DNA from: Conidiobolus incongruus B7586
Taxonomy: Eukaryota; Entomophthoromycota; Entomophthoromycetes; Entomophthorales; Conidiobolaceae
Assembly (NCBI GenBank): GCA_000697335.1
Contig: JNEM01008778.1
Coordinates: forward strand, 1 to 19,884
DNA: 19,884 bases
Reading direction: 5' to 3'
Within the stretch, counting starts at the first letter, position 1. Every line of letters begins with the position of its first letter. Under the pieces are notes generated by a model, which did not search any database, had not been told where the DNA came from, and saw nothing but the letters and a program-made list of their open reading frames with translations. A program made the position numbers and the translations under genes. Positions 1 through 10,038 of the stretch are shown here, in pieces.

Positions 1-2309
1 ATTTTAATTAAAATTTTAATATACTAAGTAATAAAGTAAATTATATCTATATAAATTATATATATATAATGGTAGTTTTAATTATACAATAATGATTCAA
101 AATAGTCAAATTCAAATAATAAGAAATTTAAAAAAATAATCATTAACTCAATCAAACATAGTTATATATTTAACTTTAATCTGAGTATTAGATATAGATT
201 CTCAATAGATTATAAGTTAATATAAACATGGAATTATATATATATATTATTTTAAAAATAATTTTCAACATAATCAAACTTATATATTTTAAATTCTTTC
301 AATTAATTTATATTTAAAATTTTTGTAAAATTGTATATAAGAATATTAATTTAAATCATTTCTTTAATATCTTTATTAGATTTTATCAAGGCCCAAAAAA
401 TAAAACCTAAATTGTAGTTTTGATAGCTCAGAGAAATATATTCCCGAAATATTTAAGTAATGAAAACATATGATAATAATTGATAATTTGTAAATTAACA
501 TTAGTTTTATCTTTTTTATAATTTTTAATAACCTGATGGTGATTGAACAGCCAATTATATAATAATAATGAGTTATTTATAATCCAAACAATAATTCATA
601 AAAATTGTAATTTTTTTTATTATCTATAAAAAAGCATTGATTTTTGAAAATGCAATTCCTTAGATGTATTGAGTTAAATGAAGAATAATTATAGGATAAT
701 TTCACATAAATAGTATTGATATTAATTTATTGTAATATATCCTAAAAGTAATATAAATGTTTGTTTGAAGTCACAATCCTCATAGGATTTAAGGTATATA
801 AAATATAAAAGTAATTGCATACGCTTATATGTTATATAAAAACATACTCATGTATAATTTTAAAAAAAAGCAATGAATAAAATTTAGCAGTAAGATATAT
901 GAATAGTGGGCTCCTTATGTAAAATGAACAGGGAGTAATATTAGTTATAATAATATTAAAAAATTTAAGAAAATATAATCCAGCAATTTATATGATAGTA
1001 AAATTTTGATTCTTTAGTGTTTCATGTATGTTGTTTAGCTTTTTTGTAATTTTTTGTCATTTAAGTTATATTCTTTTATTAAATATAAATCATTGTGCTT
1101 TATAATATAGTCGCAAATTATAAAGGTTTATTTGTAATCCTATTGTTGAATTTTTTTGAATATTTTAACTAAGAATTAAAAGGTTTATACGAGTTTAAGA
1201 TAATTTTAGAGCTCAAATTTACAATGACAATGCTTGTTTTTACAAGTAATATTGACTACAAGGATGATTTATATATATATTTTGCTAGAAGCAGAGTTTT
1301 TATAGTTAAGTTTTGATTTAATATTCCAATTATATTATTTTCTGGGAATTGTTTGAAATATTAAATTTAATATTTGAGGTGTTATTTTTGATATTTAGAA
1401 AAGTCATTTTATAAAAGTTGTTTTATTTTAACTTGGATGATACTCACTTTTTAATTAAAGAGTTGTTTGATATCAGGATCTAAATAAAACTTGAATCGAC
1501 CTAAAATTCATATTGTTCTTACTTTTTCAGTTTTATCACAATATTTAAAATTGCTCAATGAGGTTACAACTTGTTCTCGTGTTTTGGAAACAAAAACTTA
1601 GTCAGAATTATTTATATTTGAAAAGGTGACAGTAGCGTACTAAGTACTGTTTAACTTGAAGCTAAATGCTATTGTAAAGTAATATTCCAATATTTGCATT
1701 GCAAATGACTTTTTATCTAGACCTTGATTAAACATAGATAGGTATACTCAAGAATAATAGAAATTATAAGAATGGTATCTATATCAGAGTGTATTGCATT
1801 TGATGAATGATAAATGATTTCGATGATAATTTTGAAGATAATGTTATTTTTTTAGTATTTCAAATTAAAACTAAATAGATATAAAATGACATAGAATTAT
1901 CAAGCATATTATTATTTAAAAGTGATAAATAATATGCAAATCTACTCTATATAATATAGATTTTAGAGCTTTAAAAAATGATATGGCTATATCGATAAGG
2001 TGAATGAAAATATGGGAGAAAGATACAAATGTGGATGCAGTGTTGTTGATTTATTGAAAGATAACTAAATATAAAGGTTGAATACTGACTGAGCTGATAT
2101 TCTCTGGAAGTACCTATATTTAAAAAATAAAAATTTAATAATAATAGCAATAACAAATCATTGGTGGTAGTTGGTATATCAGTTGGTTACTAATATCCTG
2201 AAAGTGGCTGAATCTTGATTGTTGATTATTGATAATGATAAATTAACAATCAAAATAAAAAAATTGAATAAAATTAGTGCTGATCATTGTTGAGAACAAA
2301 GTTGCAAAA
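1..2309. other. AT-rich intergenic region, no gene recognised
   Basis: Very AT-rich DNA with stops in all frames. No protein family, tRNA or rRNA was recognised. The stretch next to position 2310 should hold the 3' UTR and terminator of the minus-strand THO1-like gene. A 9-bp inverted repeat (2215-2223 with 2245-2253) lies there, but arms of this size are common by chance in such AT-rich DNA. A leucine- and tyrosine-rich open frame on the minus strand at 1971-2156 has no supporting features. Confidence 0.6.
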
Positions 2310-3077
2310 TTACTGAGAAGTATTCTTGGAACTGTTGGTCAAAGGAATGCTGATAATTTTAGGTTGTTTGGGAACTGTAATAGGAGCTGATTTGGTGCCA
2401 AATTTTTCTTGACGCTTTTTCAATAATTCAGGATCTTCATTAACTTTGAGAACTGATGAATTATTGGGTTTTGATAATTTTCTAGGGTTGTCGAAACTCG
2501 ATTGAGAAGAAGAATTACGTTTAATGGGCTCTACAGCTCCGAATCTCTGAGCTCTGAGCTTTTTCTTTTCTTCTTCAATAGCGAGTAGTTCCTTACGCTT
2601 TTCGGGATCAGATAAATTGGGCTTTTCTTCACTGAGTGAAACTTGAATAGTACCTAAAGTTCGAATACATTTTTTAGAATTATTTTGGTTAGTATTGTTT
2701 GATTCTGTTTGAGCGGGTTTCTCCTCAGATGAGGTTGTTTTGGAGTTCAAGGTGGGAGCATTGGAGGTGACATCATCTTTAGACTTCGTGGCAGAAGAAG
2801 TGTCAGCTGCCTTGTCGGATTGCTGTTTAGTTTCGGATTCTAATTTGGAATCATACTGAGCTAAATCTTCGTGATCCCAGTCGAATTGTTCCAAATTGTC
2901 AGAATTTCCTTCAGTAATTTGAGTTTTGTCTTTACTTTCACTAGCTTGATGAGTAGATAAACGGGTAATAAGCTCATCCTTTTTTCCGGTAGATGAAATA
3001 GAATTCTTTTTACAAAGATCGACTAATTCTGTAAGTTTAAGTTTTTTAAGAGCAGCAGTATCAGGGATAGTGGTCAT
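2310..3077 (-). CDS. THO1: SAP-domain mRNP protein, THO1/SARNP (CIP29) family
   Basis: Seen: a single-exon protein of 255 residues. A SAP domain spans about residues 6-40 (ALKKLKLTELVDLCKK, then a Gly-Lys-Lys-Asp-Glu-Leu turn). A long acidic, Ser/Thr/Lys-rich, probably disordered linker follows (about 45-155). Two copies of a charged helix ending in Arg/Lys-Phe-Gly come next: LRAQRFG at 174-180 and KRQEKFG at 221-227. Known of the family: SAP domains bind nucleic acid, and the C-terminal Arg-Phe-Gly 'Tho1 motifs' contact the helicase Sub2/DDX39B during mRNP assembly in the nucleus. Inference: a nuclear mRNP assembly and export factor. The start at 3077 is the first ATG and sits directly before the SAP domain; the same frame stays open upstream to 3122 but has no ATG there. 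CCAAT boxes on the plus strand at 3119-3123 and 3200-3204 lie in the upstream region. Other SAP proteins share only the first domain, so the repeated C-terminal motif decides the call. Confidence 0.85.
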   Translation of the reverse strand: MTTIPDTAALKKLKLTELVDLCKKNSISSTGKKDELITRLSTHQASESKDKTQITEGNSDNLEQFDWDHEDLAQYDSKLESETKQQSDKAADTSSATKSKDDVTSNAPTLNSKTTSSEEKPAQTESNNTNQNNSKKCIRTLGTIQVSLSEEKPNLSDPEKRKELLAIEEEKKKLRAQRFGAVEPIKRNSSSQSSFDNPRKLSKPNNSSVLKVNEDPELLKKRQEKFGTKSAPITVPKQPKIISIPLTNSSKNTSQ

Positions 3078-3118
3078 TTTTAAATTTAATGTTAATAAAA
3101 GTAACAGCAATCTCTCAT

Positions 3119-3204
3119 CCAATAATCATCGAGATTTAAATTTAACATTAGATTAATATTTTAATCTATGGGATTTATGCAATATTACTTTATTTATTTC
3201 CAAT
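3119..3204. promoter_or_regulatory. CCAAT boxes upstream of the THO1-like gene
   Basis: Plus-strand CCAAT pentamers lie at 3119-3123 and 3200-3204, about 42 and 123 nt upstream of the minus-strand start codon, so they read as ATTGG relative to the gene. The same pentamer recurs close to the start of every other clear gene in this window. CCAAT is the core site of the HAP/NF-Y complex, which acts in either orientation. Function is inferred from sequence only. Confidence 0.35.
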
Positions 3205-3872
3205 CTACCTTCAAAATCAATCATATAAAATCTATATCAATTCAATCCTTGACCTTTATTTATAAAAAAGAACACTAATATAGTAATAATGATAATAGTA
3301 GTTCAGCAATTGTTAATTGTTATATTATATGTATTCAATATTTTTATTTTTTATTGTTTTATCAAATCATCATTTAGATGAATACAATTTTAAATATTCT
3401 CAATTTTTCCGAATTTCAACATTAATTCATTTTTCTTTATTGTATGATTGGAAATGGTTTTATTCTATATCATGGGTAGTTAAATGTAATATATTTAGAT
3501 ACATATAATTAATGGTTATATATTATGGTAACTATTAAAAATATTAAATATAATTAATTTTTATATAAAGTTTTAAATATAAATTTCTTAATATAAATCA
3601 ACATAATTATATTCAATGATCAGAAAATTAATATTTATCATATCAAGTGATCACAGTTAATAATTATCAACATACAAATTGTTATTTCGTTCCTTTCTAT
3701 ATAGATAACTAATATAAAACCAAACCTCATATAGCAATTATATTATCTCTTTCGGATATCAAATTATATAAATTAAATATTCTATGAAACAATGATTTTA
3801 GATTTTGAATTTATAAATAAACAGTAAAAAATTAAAATACACCAATTTTAAAGGAAAATTTAATAGTTTGAT

Positions 3873-3891
3873 TATATATATATATATATAT
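3873..3891. repeat. (TA)9 microsatellite
   Basis: An uninterrupted run of alternating T and A, nine full units plus a T, in intergenic DNA. Confidence 0.9.
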
Positions 3892-6087
3892 TTAATTTGT
3901 AATAAATGGAATTATATAATATAAATTAATCATCATATTCAGAGTAGTTAACATTTTTATAATATATTTTTAAGTATAACTAATATAATGTTTTAAATAG
4001 ATTCTTTCAACTTTTTTATAATATTCATCTTTAAACAAATTGCGCATTATCAAGATTTACTTTTGTGATATTTTTGAAACATTGCAATGTTAATTTGTAG
4101 TATTCGAAATACTAGCTATATTTACTTAAAACCTATCCTTTTATTGCTGTTCGATAATAATAAATTATTTAATGCATTTTTTAGTGAATTGGAAAAATAC
4201 TGAAAATTGAAATCGAATCACAATTAATTTCAATTCAATAAATCAAGGTATTTGATATATATTTGAATTTCAAAATCCAGTGAATTGGTAAAATATCCAT
4301 TGCATACATTGGTAATATTAAAAGACTGAGCATTATTATAACCAAATTTTATATTTATATTAAAAATAATTTTTAATTAACTATTGTCTTCGAATTATTA
4401 AATCAATAATTCCATTTTAGGATAGCTTGAGATCGTATTTACCTTTTTTAATGATGCCATATGCCAGCAAATATAAGATAATAATATGTCAATAAGTTTG
4501 TTTTGTTATTTTATTAATATTCAAGATAGGTCAAGTATTGCAAATTTCATTAGTGTCGATGAATGATAATAGCTTGAATTAAAGTATTTTAACTGCAAAT
4601 TATATACTGTTTCAAATAAATATAATATTAAAAGAGTAGTTCTGAACTAAATATGTAATAAGAATATAAGCAAACTGAATATTGCTTCAAATATCACAAA
4701 TTTAGTCAACTTACATTTTTATTGAATCATTAAAATGAATTACTTAAACTGATACCATTTATCCACGTGAGATTAATATATTTATCTAGTATTCAAAATC
4801 AATTTAAAATGATATTTATAAAAATACTGAATTAAAATTTCTTGTAAATCACAGTTAAATTAAAATATATCTTTTTATCAATATAAAATCGTTCTAAGAA
4901 CTAAATAACCAAATTAGAAAATTTTGTACCAATTCATTGAAACTTATATTATAATCCAGATATCTATATTTTCCGAAAAATAAAATATATATTGATAATA
5001 TTGTAAACTACCGATACAATTTAAGATGGATCACATAATAAATTAATGATATAATTGCTTTTTGTTTTATTGTAAATATGGAGATCGATATATATTTTTG
5101 TAAAATGCTGTAAATCAATTTAACTGTTGTGAAGAATATTTAATATTACATCATATATTAGTAGTGAATTATAGCGAGATAACCTTATAATGCCTTTATA
5201 TAATTTTAATTAACGAAATGGAGATAAATAAAAATTAAATACATCATAAATAACCCATTCAGAATGTCAAAAACTGCCTATTATATTAAAGAGATTAATC
5301 CTTTTCGACTTTTTCCAGTATTATTTTGTGTTGATGTCAAATATTTCTTAATTTGAATATATGAAATAATAGTATCATTTCAAAACTGCTTCTGAATATA
5401 TCAAATTAATGATTATAAAGTAATATTGTAATTTTACATTTTTGATAAAGTATAAAATTTATAAAAGAGAAGTAATGTTTCTATAGGAATAGTTTAAATA
5501 TCTATAATTGGGAAAATTAGGGAAAATATCACGCAAAAGATTAGTATTAGGATCTGAATATAATCAGTTGAAGATATTTTTATTAAATCAAGGATAGATG
5601 ATAGGAATAAATAATCTACTTATAAAGCTAAATAGCTGCTCGTATTTTATTAAACGGGTAAATTTTGCAAAGTTTAATATTCAAAAGGTCTAGTCACGAC
5701 TCTTCAAATTAATAATGTTGTAATAATTATTATTCATATTCAAAATAAATTAGAACTGTCATGATTATCATCATTAAAAAAATTATTAAAGCCAATATTA
5801 ATTTTACAAGTGATTGATTATATAAACTATGAAATCCAAAAAAAGAAATTATAAATAAAATTAGTTATATAAGATTAAGCTATGTTCTCTTATCAAATGC
5901 TCTATTTGAAAATGATGAATTATAATATACTAATTTTAAAGGAGATTTGTTGATTAAAATATAACTTTAATTATTTAATAACAGAACTTTATTGAATTAG
6001 TACTAATATAATATCTACACCTCTAATTCAAATCAGTAATTAATCAATACAAAAGAATCCCCTTAGACTCTTCAGGAGTAATGGTAT

Positions 6088-6315
6088 CCAATTAAAGCGT
6101 AAAATGCTTGTATTGAATATCAGCTCAATCAATTTAGGTTCAGACTGAATCAAAGTAAAGTTTATTGGCTATTCAGTCTCCTTATGACTTTATATTCTCC
6201 CTCTAACTAAAAGTAATCCAATGAGCTCATTGGAGTAAGGGATTCCATTGTCCAATGATCTCCCATCAATATGAACCAATTTGTGACAGATTCCAATGAA
6301 CAATGGCATATATAA
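6088..6315 (+). promoter_or_regulatory. CCAAT-box cluster with palindrome and TATA box, upstream of the 6408 gene
   Basis: Seven CCAAT/ATTGG pentamers occur within 210 nt: CCAAT at 6088, 6218, 6252, 6276 and 6293, ATTGG at 6164 and 6229. The 6218 and 6229 boxes form the two halves of a perfect 18-bp palindrome, TCCAATGAGCTCATTGGA, at 6217-6234. TATATAA lies at 6309-6315, 93 nt before the ATG, followed by a T/C-rich leader. G+C over 6061-6360 is about 34 % (103 of 300), clearly above ordinary spacer here, and no reading frame accounts for it. Order (CCAAT cluster, TATA, leader, ATG) and spacing fit a promoter. HAP/NF-Y binding is an inference. Confidence 0.6.
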
Positions 6316-6407
6316 CCTCATTCAATAATGGGCAAACTGAGCATCTTCGATTTAAATTTTTTGACATACATTAATTTCATTTTATTTTCACCCTTATTTT
6401 CGAAAAC

Positions 6408-7067
6408 ATGCCTAATCGTAGTAGTTTTGGCGTTAATTGGATCAACCAGCATATACGACACAGATCTTCTTTAACAAATATCAATCTCAAGAATAATTCA
6501 AGTAATCCCAATCTCAATGACCAACTCACGCAATGCTCTATGGAAGCTAATGCCAAAGTATTCAAGAATCATCGCATGAACCTCTTCTTAAGGGACAGTT
6601 ATCAAGCCACACTAGAATTCCAGCGGGAGAACCCTGGCCCTGTTGAGCCTTTTTTTGATAATCCCATTAAAAAATCTTCAAGAAGCTCGACTGAAACCTT
6701 AAAAAATCATACATCCAAACACAACTCTCACTATTCCCACAAAAAATCTGGCTCTGAAGATACAAGGAGTTCGTCATCAACTACAACCGCTTTAGCCTCC
6801 CTGACTCAATCTCCATCAGATGCAACACTACTTGATAACACGCTAGATAACGCCATGCTAAATAATCAAATCTCCCACTCAACCAGCAACTCGAATCAAA
6901 AGCAGCTCCTGCTGGTGCGAAGCCAGTTCCAATATGGCACCAAAGAAAATTTGCTACCAACATGGAAATTTGGTCTCAAAAGGGGCTTTATTAAAATAAC
7001 AAAATTATTAAAAAAATCTTCAAGTCACAATCCAAATGCTATACCGAATACTCCCCTTGTTAGTTAA
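6408..7067 (+). CDS. Hypothetical Ser/Asn-rich basic protein
   Basis: I do not recognise this gene. It is one uninterrupted frame of 219 codons. Residues 45-86 look ordered: a helix-like stretch with MNLFLRDSYQATLEFQRE, then PGPVEPFFDNP. Residues 87-165 are low-complexity and rich in Ser, Thr, Asn, His and Lys, so probably disordered. Residues 166-203 look ordered again, with Phe, Tyr and Trp followed by a basic amphipathic piece, GLKRGFIKITKLLKK. There is no signal peptide or membrane segment and no catalytic motif I know. Real coding is supported by length, far higher G+C than the flanks, and a promoter-like region directly upstream. The start is the first ATG after an in-frame TAA; the stop is TAA, with AATAAA 64 nt later. 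The basic Ser-rich sequence would suit a cytoplasmic or nuclear regulatory protein or phosphorylation target, but that is a guess. It is intronless, unlike DBP5 and the hydrolase here. Confidence 0.75.
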   Translation: MPNRSSFGVNWINQHIRHRSSLTNINLKNNSSNPNLNDQLTQCSMEANAKVFKNHRMNLFLRDSYQATLEFQRENPGPVEPFFDNPIKKSSRSSTETLKNHTSKHNSHYSHKKSGSEDTRSSSSTTTALASLTQSPSDATLLDNTLDNAMLNNQISHSTSNSNQKQLLLVRSQFQYGTKENLLPTWKFGLKRGFIKITKLLKKSSSHNPNAIPNTPLVS

Positions 7068-7130
7068 TAAGCAACTCTCTTTCCAAGTTTTTGATTTTTA
7101 TTTAATTTCATTCCAATAGTATTGTATATT

Positions 7131-7136
7131 AATAAA
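7131..7136 (+). terminator. Possible polyadenylation signal AATAAA
   Basis: AATAAA lies 64 nt after the stop of the 6408-7067 gene. The hexamer is common by chance in DNA this AT-rich, so only its position supports it. Confidence 0.3.
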
Positions 7137-7419
7137 AATAATAAAACCATTATAGACTATAACATTCTTTCATTGTAATATTATTAATTAAATATACATT
7201 CAATATACTCAAAATCAATACTATTCAACTAAGGTACTATAATAAAATGACAATATATTATAAAATAAAATATACCAATTAAGATCTTATCCGATAAGCT
7301 ATACCTTAATCAGCAATTTATCTTATCTCGCTATATTAATAATACTCTCTATTGGAGGATTTCAACCTTCAACATTTATTAAAGTTCTTACAATATGAAT
7401 CCTTTTGAAGAGAAATTAG

Positions 7420-7566
7420 CTAATAATATGTGGTCTCTGTTAAACATGAGCATTTGTTGAGTTCACTTTCAAAATTGCTAAAGCTCTGTCGATAAGGTTG
7501 CAATGTTGATTTCAAATTATCATCATTTCTTAAATGTATTTGATATATTATAAAGTAATTATTCAT
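7420..7566 (-). CDS. Doubtful small ORF, 48 codons, possibly part of a spliced gene
   Basis: From the ATG at 7566 the minus strand encodes 48 residues ending in TAG/TAA-rich DNA at 7420. The composition (balanced charged residues, a predicted helical part with FSNFESELNKC) is less biased than chance frames here, and local G+C is raised around 7430-7510. The frame is open upstream to about 7608 without another ATG, and a TTCAG acceptor-like site lies just before ATTCAAGCC, so it could also be a last exon. No family is recognised, and I could not find a consistent set of upstream exons. An orphan CCAAT cluster about 420 nt upstream is the only other support. Confidence 0.15.
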   Translation of the reverse strand: MNNYFIIYQIHLRNDDNLKSTLQPYRQSFSNFESELNKCSCLTETTYY

Positions 7567-7982
7567 ACTGGCTTGAATCTGAATTACGAAAAAATGCAAT
7601 TTTTTCAAGTAATAGTACTTGAAAATTTTCAGAAAATATAAAAAAATATCTATATTTTTCTCCTAATTTCACTTTCTTATTTATTCTATATTCTAAAATT
7701 AAATTTTTGACATTTTTTAACTATTAAAAACTTAAATGAAACTGATTTAGCCAATTAAATCTTATATTAAAAACAACGTTATTGATGTTCTGTATGGAAA
7801 TATATACTCTTATACTATCAATGATATGAGTTTAGTTAAGCAAAATATATTGCAAGAGGATATTAAATAGATCGGTAATAGTTATACAGTATAAAATGAA
7901 TCACTGCTGATAGTAATACATACCTAATCACGTTTACTACCCAAGTCACATACTACAGTGTTTCAAAATAACATTAACCTAT

Positions 7983-8027
7983 CCAATTCATGGCCAATTC
8001 AACCAATTTTTCCATTTGAAACCCAAT
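7983..8027. promoter_or_regulatory. Orphan cluster of four CCAAT boxes
   Basis: CCAAT occurs at 7983, 7994, 8003 and 8023 on the plus strand, four times in 45 nt. In this window such boxes otherwise sit just upstream of genes, mostly reading ATTGG relative to minus-strand genes. A minus-strand TATAAA-like motif (about 8096-8101) precedes the cluster. No convincing gene follows on either strand, so this may be the promoter of an unrecognised or non-coding transcript. Confidence 0.3.
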
Positions 8028-8383
8028 CTTGAAACGTATTATTAATGACCTTAAACTAATTTATCAATGATAACGAGAGAAATTGAAAATATTACTTTAT
8101 ATGGGTTTTTGGCCAGGGCTTGATTTATTTATATATTTTATTTGACTATTATTGGTGTTGAGGATTAATATTTAAAATGTATTTTTATTCAAAGATAATT
8201 TATTTATATGGATCATAAAAAATTCTATTAAATCTTTATTACCAGGAAATATATAGTATTGATCTTAATAACATAGCATCTATTAAATTTATTTGAAATA
8301 ATATGGAGTTATGGTTATATGAAATTCAATTTGTATCAGTTTGAAGATGATTTAATTGGGTTCATTCTGTCACTTTATCAATT

Positions 8384-8403
8384 CCGATACCGATACCGAT
8401 ACC
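8384..8403. repeat. Short tandem repeat (CCGATA)3 CC
   Basis: Three perfect copies of the hexamer CCGATA plus two bases. It stands out because both CC and CG are rare in the surrounding DNA. Nothing nearby shows a function. Confidence 0.85.
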
Positions 8404-8570
8404 TTTAAATGTCAATACTTATTATCAAATCAACATTGTATTCTTTAATGAATAATGGTGTAATAATAGTTAAAGTTAATATAATAATGAATAAATATTA
8501 TCAAATAACCGTTATATATTGAAATATTAGAAACAATTGTAAAAATTTTAATTAATTCCATTTGTTCAAT

Positions 8571-8626
8571 TTTTCAATATAAATTTTATCATTTGGTTTT
8601 CATCTTGTAATAATTTATATTGAAAA
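8571..8626. repeat. Hairpin with perfect 15-bp stem
   Basis: TTTTCAATATAAATT at 8571-8585 is the exact reverse complement of 8612-8626, separated by 26 nt. Thirteen of the 15 pairs are A-T. By composition alone a few such arms could occur by chance in 20 kb of DNA this AT-rich, so a biological role is not established. Confidence 0.6.
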
Positions 8627-10038
8627 GGTATAATTTAGCGATAAATGCAAAAATGACTTTATATTAATATCAAAATATCAAACTAAAGAACTTAATAATA
8701 GTTTTTACAATTATAATTTATAATTATCAATACAATTACAAGATTTTCAAGATGCATCATATGAAACTAGTCAATGACCATTATTAAAATTTCAAATAGT
8801 TTTAAATTACTTTAGAATTACTATGCCATACTATCATCTTTAATATAAGATTGAAAAGCGGAATATAAGATTTAGTTTTATAATCATATTCGTATTCAAT
8901 AAATATTTTGTTGTTATTAATACAATAGCAATGAGGTATTAATGCAAGAAAGTAAATTTTATAGTGAATGTTATGATGTAATGGTTAGAATAAATTGAAA
9001 TATTTATTATTGACATAGGAATGTAAAGGTATCAATTTATGACTAAAAATATTTATCAAGAACTAACATTTAGTTTTAATAATTATATTATTAATAAAAA
9101 ATTATAAATTTAGTAGTATAATATATTATCGCTTATAGTATATAAAGTTTTAAAATGAATATTAATAAAATCAGCAAAATGTATTATATTGATATATTAA
9201 TTTTCTAAGTCTTTATTAAAGATATATAACAATTAATCAAAATAACAATGCTTTTTTATAAAATGCTTTGGATATAGAAAATTGAATTTAATGAGCGAAA
9301 ATTAAACGACTTATAAAATAATGCAATCACAATTCGCTTAAATATACTATATTAAATATAGTCTACTTCTGATATTTAAATCAAAATATTGTAATATATT
9401 CTGAAATATTAGATCAAAGTTTTGAATAATTATTATAGCTATCGATATTTTGCCAAATAAGATATAGGTAAAAACTTTAGTAAAATTGCTTTAGTAATAA
9501 TTTTGAAATTTTTTAATATCATCAAAAAATTTTATTATATTGAAAATAATCAAAGATCAAAATCAATTTAAGCTTGAGAACAACTTAAATAATGATAATA
9601 ATTATTTATTAATGATCAAAATTTCCAAAATATTAGAAGTAAAAAAACACTAGTTTAATTACTGATGTGGTTAATGTCAAATTAAACATATTATATTTTG
9701 GAATAATGCTCCAACTAATTTAAATATATCTCTTAAGTGCTTTTATATAATAACTTAAACTAGAGACAATCATTATAATCTACCATTCAGTATTATAAAA
9801 ATTTATATTTGAATAAATAATATAATAAATAGACTTTGAAAAATATTCTACATGAATTAATTAATATTATATAAATTTAAATATGTATATCATAATAAAA
9901 TAATTAATAAGCTATTTTATAAGGAAGAAAAATACGATATAAATGCCAATATGGCAAAAGTAGAGTTTAATTGAACAATTAATCAATATTCGAGCAATCA
10001 GCCGTGTATGACTAAGGGTGTAAAATGAGATTGATGGT

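Larger units (their letters stand above)
3078..6060. other. AT-rich intergenic region
   Basis: No coding region recognised. The part next to 3078 is the upstream region of the minus-strand THO1-like gene. Further in are a (TA)9 run at 3873-3891, a 14-bp palindrome AACATTGCAATGTT at 4078-4091, and a pair of near-identical 17-mers at 4183 and 4279. A 63-codon open frame at 3317-3508 (plus) is Phe/Tyr/Ile-rich and looks like a by-product of AT-rich DNA. Confidence 0.6.
7068..10038. other. AT-rich intergenic region with scattered motifs
   Basis: No family-level gene recognised. It contains a doubtful short minus-strand ORF (7420-7566), an orphan CCAAT group (7983-8027), a CCGATA tandem repeat (8384-8403) and a 15-bp hairpin (8571-8626), each listed separately. 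From about 8630 to 9950 I see only AT-rich DNA. The last 80-100 nt before 10039 are slightly richer in G+C and should be the 3' UTR of the minus-strand DBP5 gene. Confidence 0.55.

Noticed and set aside
1558-1630. Plus-strand 23-codon frame preceded by a TTTTTCAG site
   Set aside because: Too short, no neighbouring exon and no recognisable sequence.
1971-2156. 61-codon open frame on the minus strand
   Set aside because: Leu/Phe/Tyr/Ile-rich translation typical of AT-rich noncoding DNA, no ATG-led start that I trust, and it falls where the 3' UTR of the THO1-like gene should be.
3078-3122. Upstream extension of the THO1-like frame by 15 residues
   Set aside because: It begins with TTG, not ATG; the leucine-rich extension comes from AT-rich leader DNA, and the SAP domain begins right after the ATG at 3077.
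3317-3508. 63-codon open frame on the plus strand
   Set aside because: Hydrophobic and aromatic residues only as expected from AT-rich sequence; no domain, promoter or G+C rise.
7976-8012. Minus-strand start codon with 12 sense codons (MEKLVELAMNWI)
   Set aside because: The run arises from the repeated ATTGG boxes, stops soon after, and no splice combination I tried gave an in-frame continuation.
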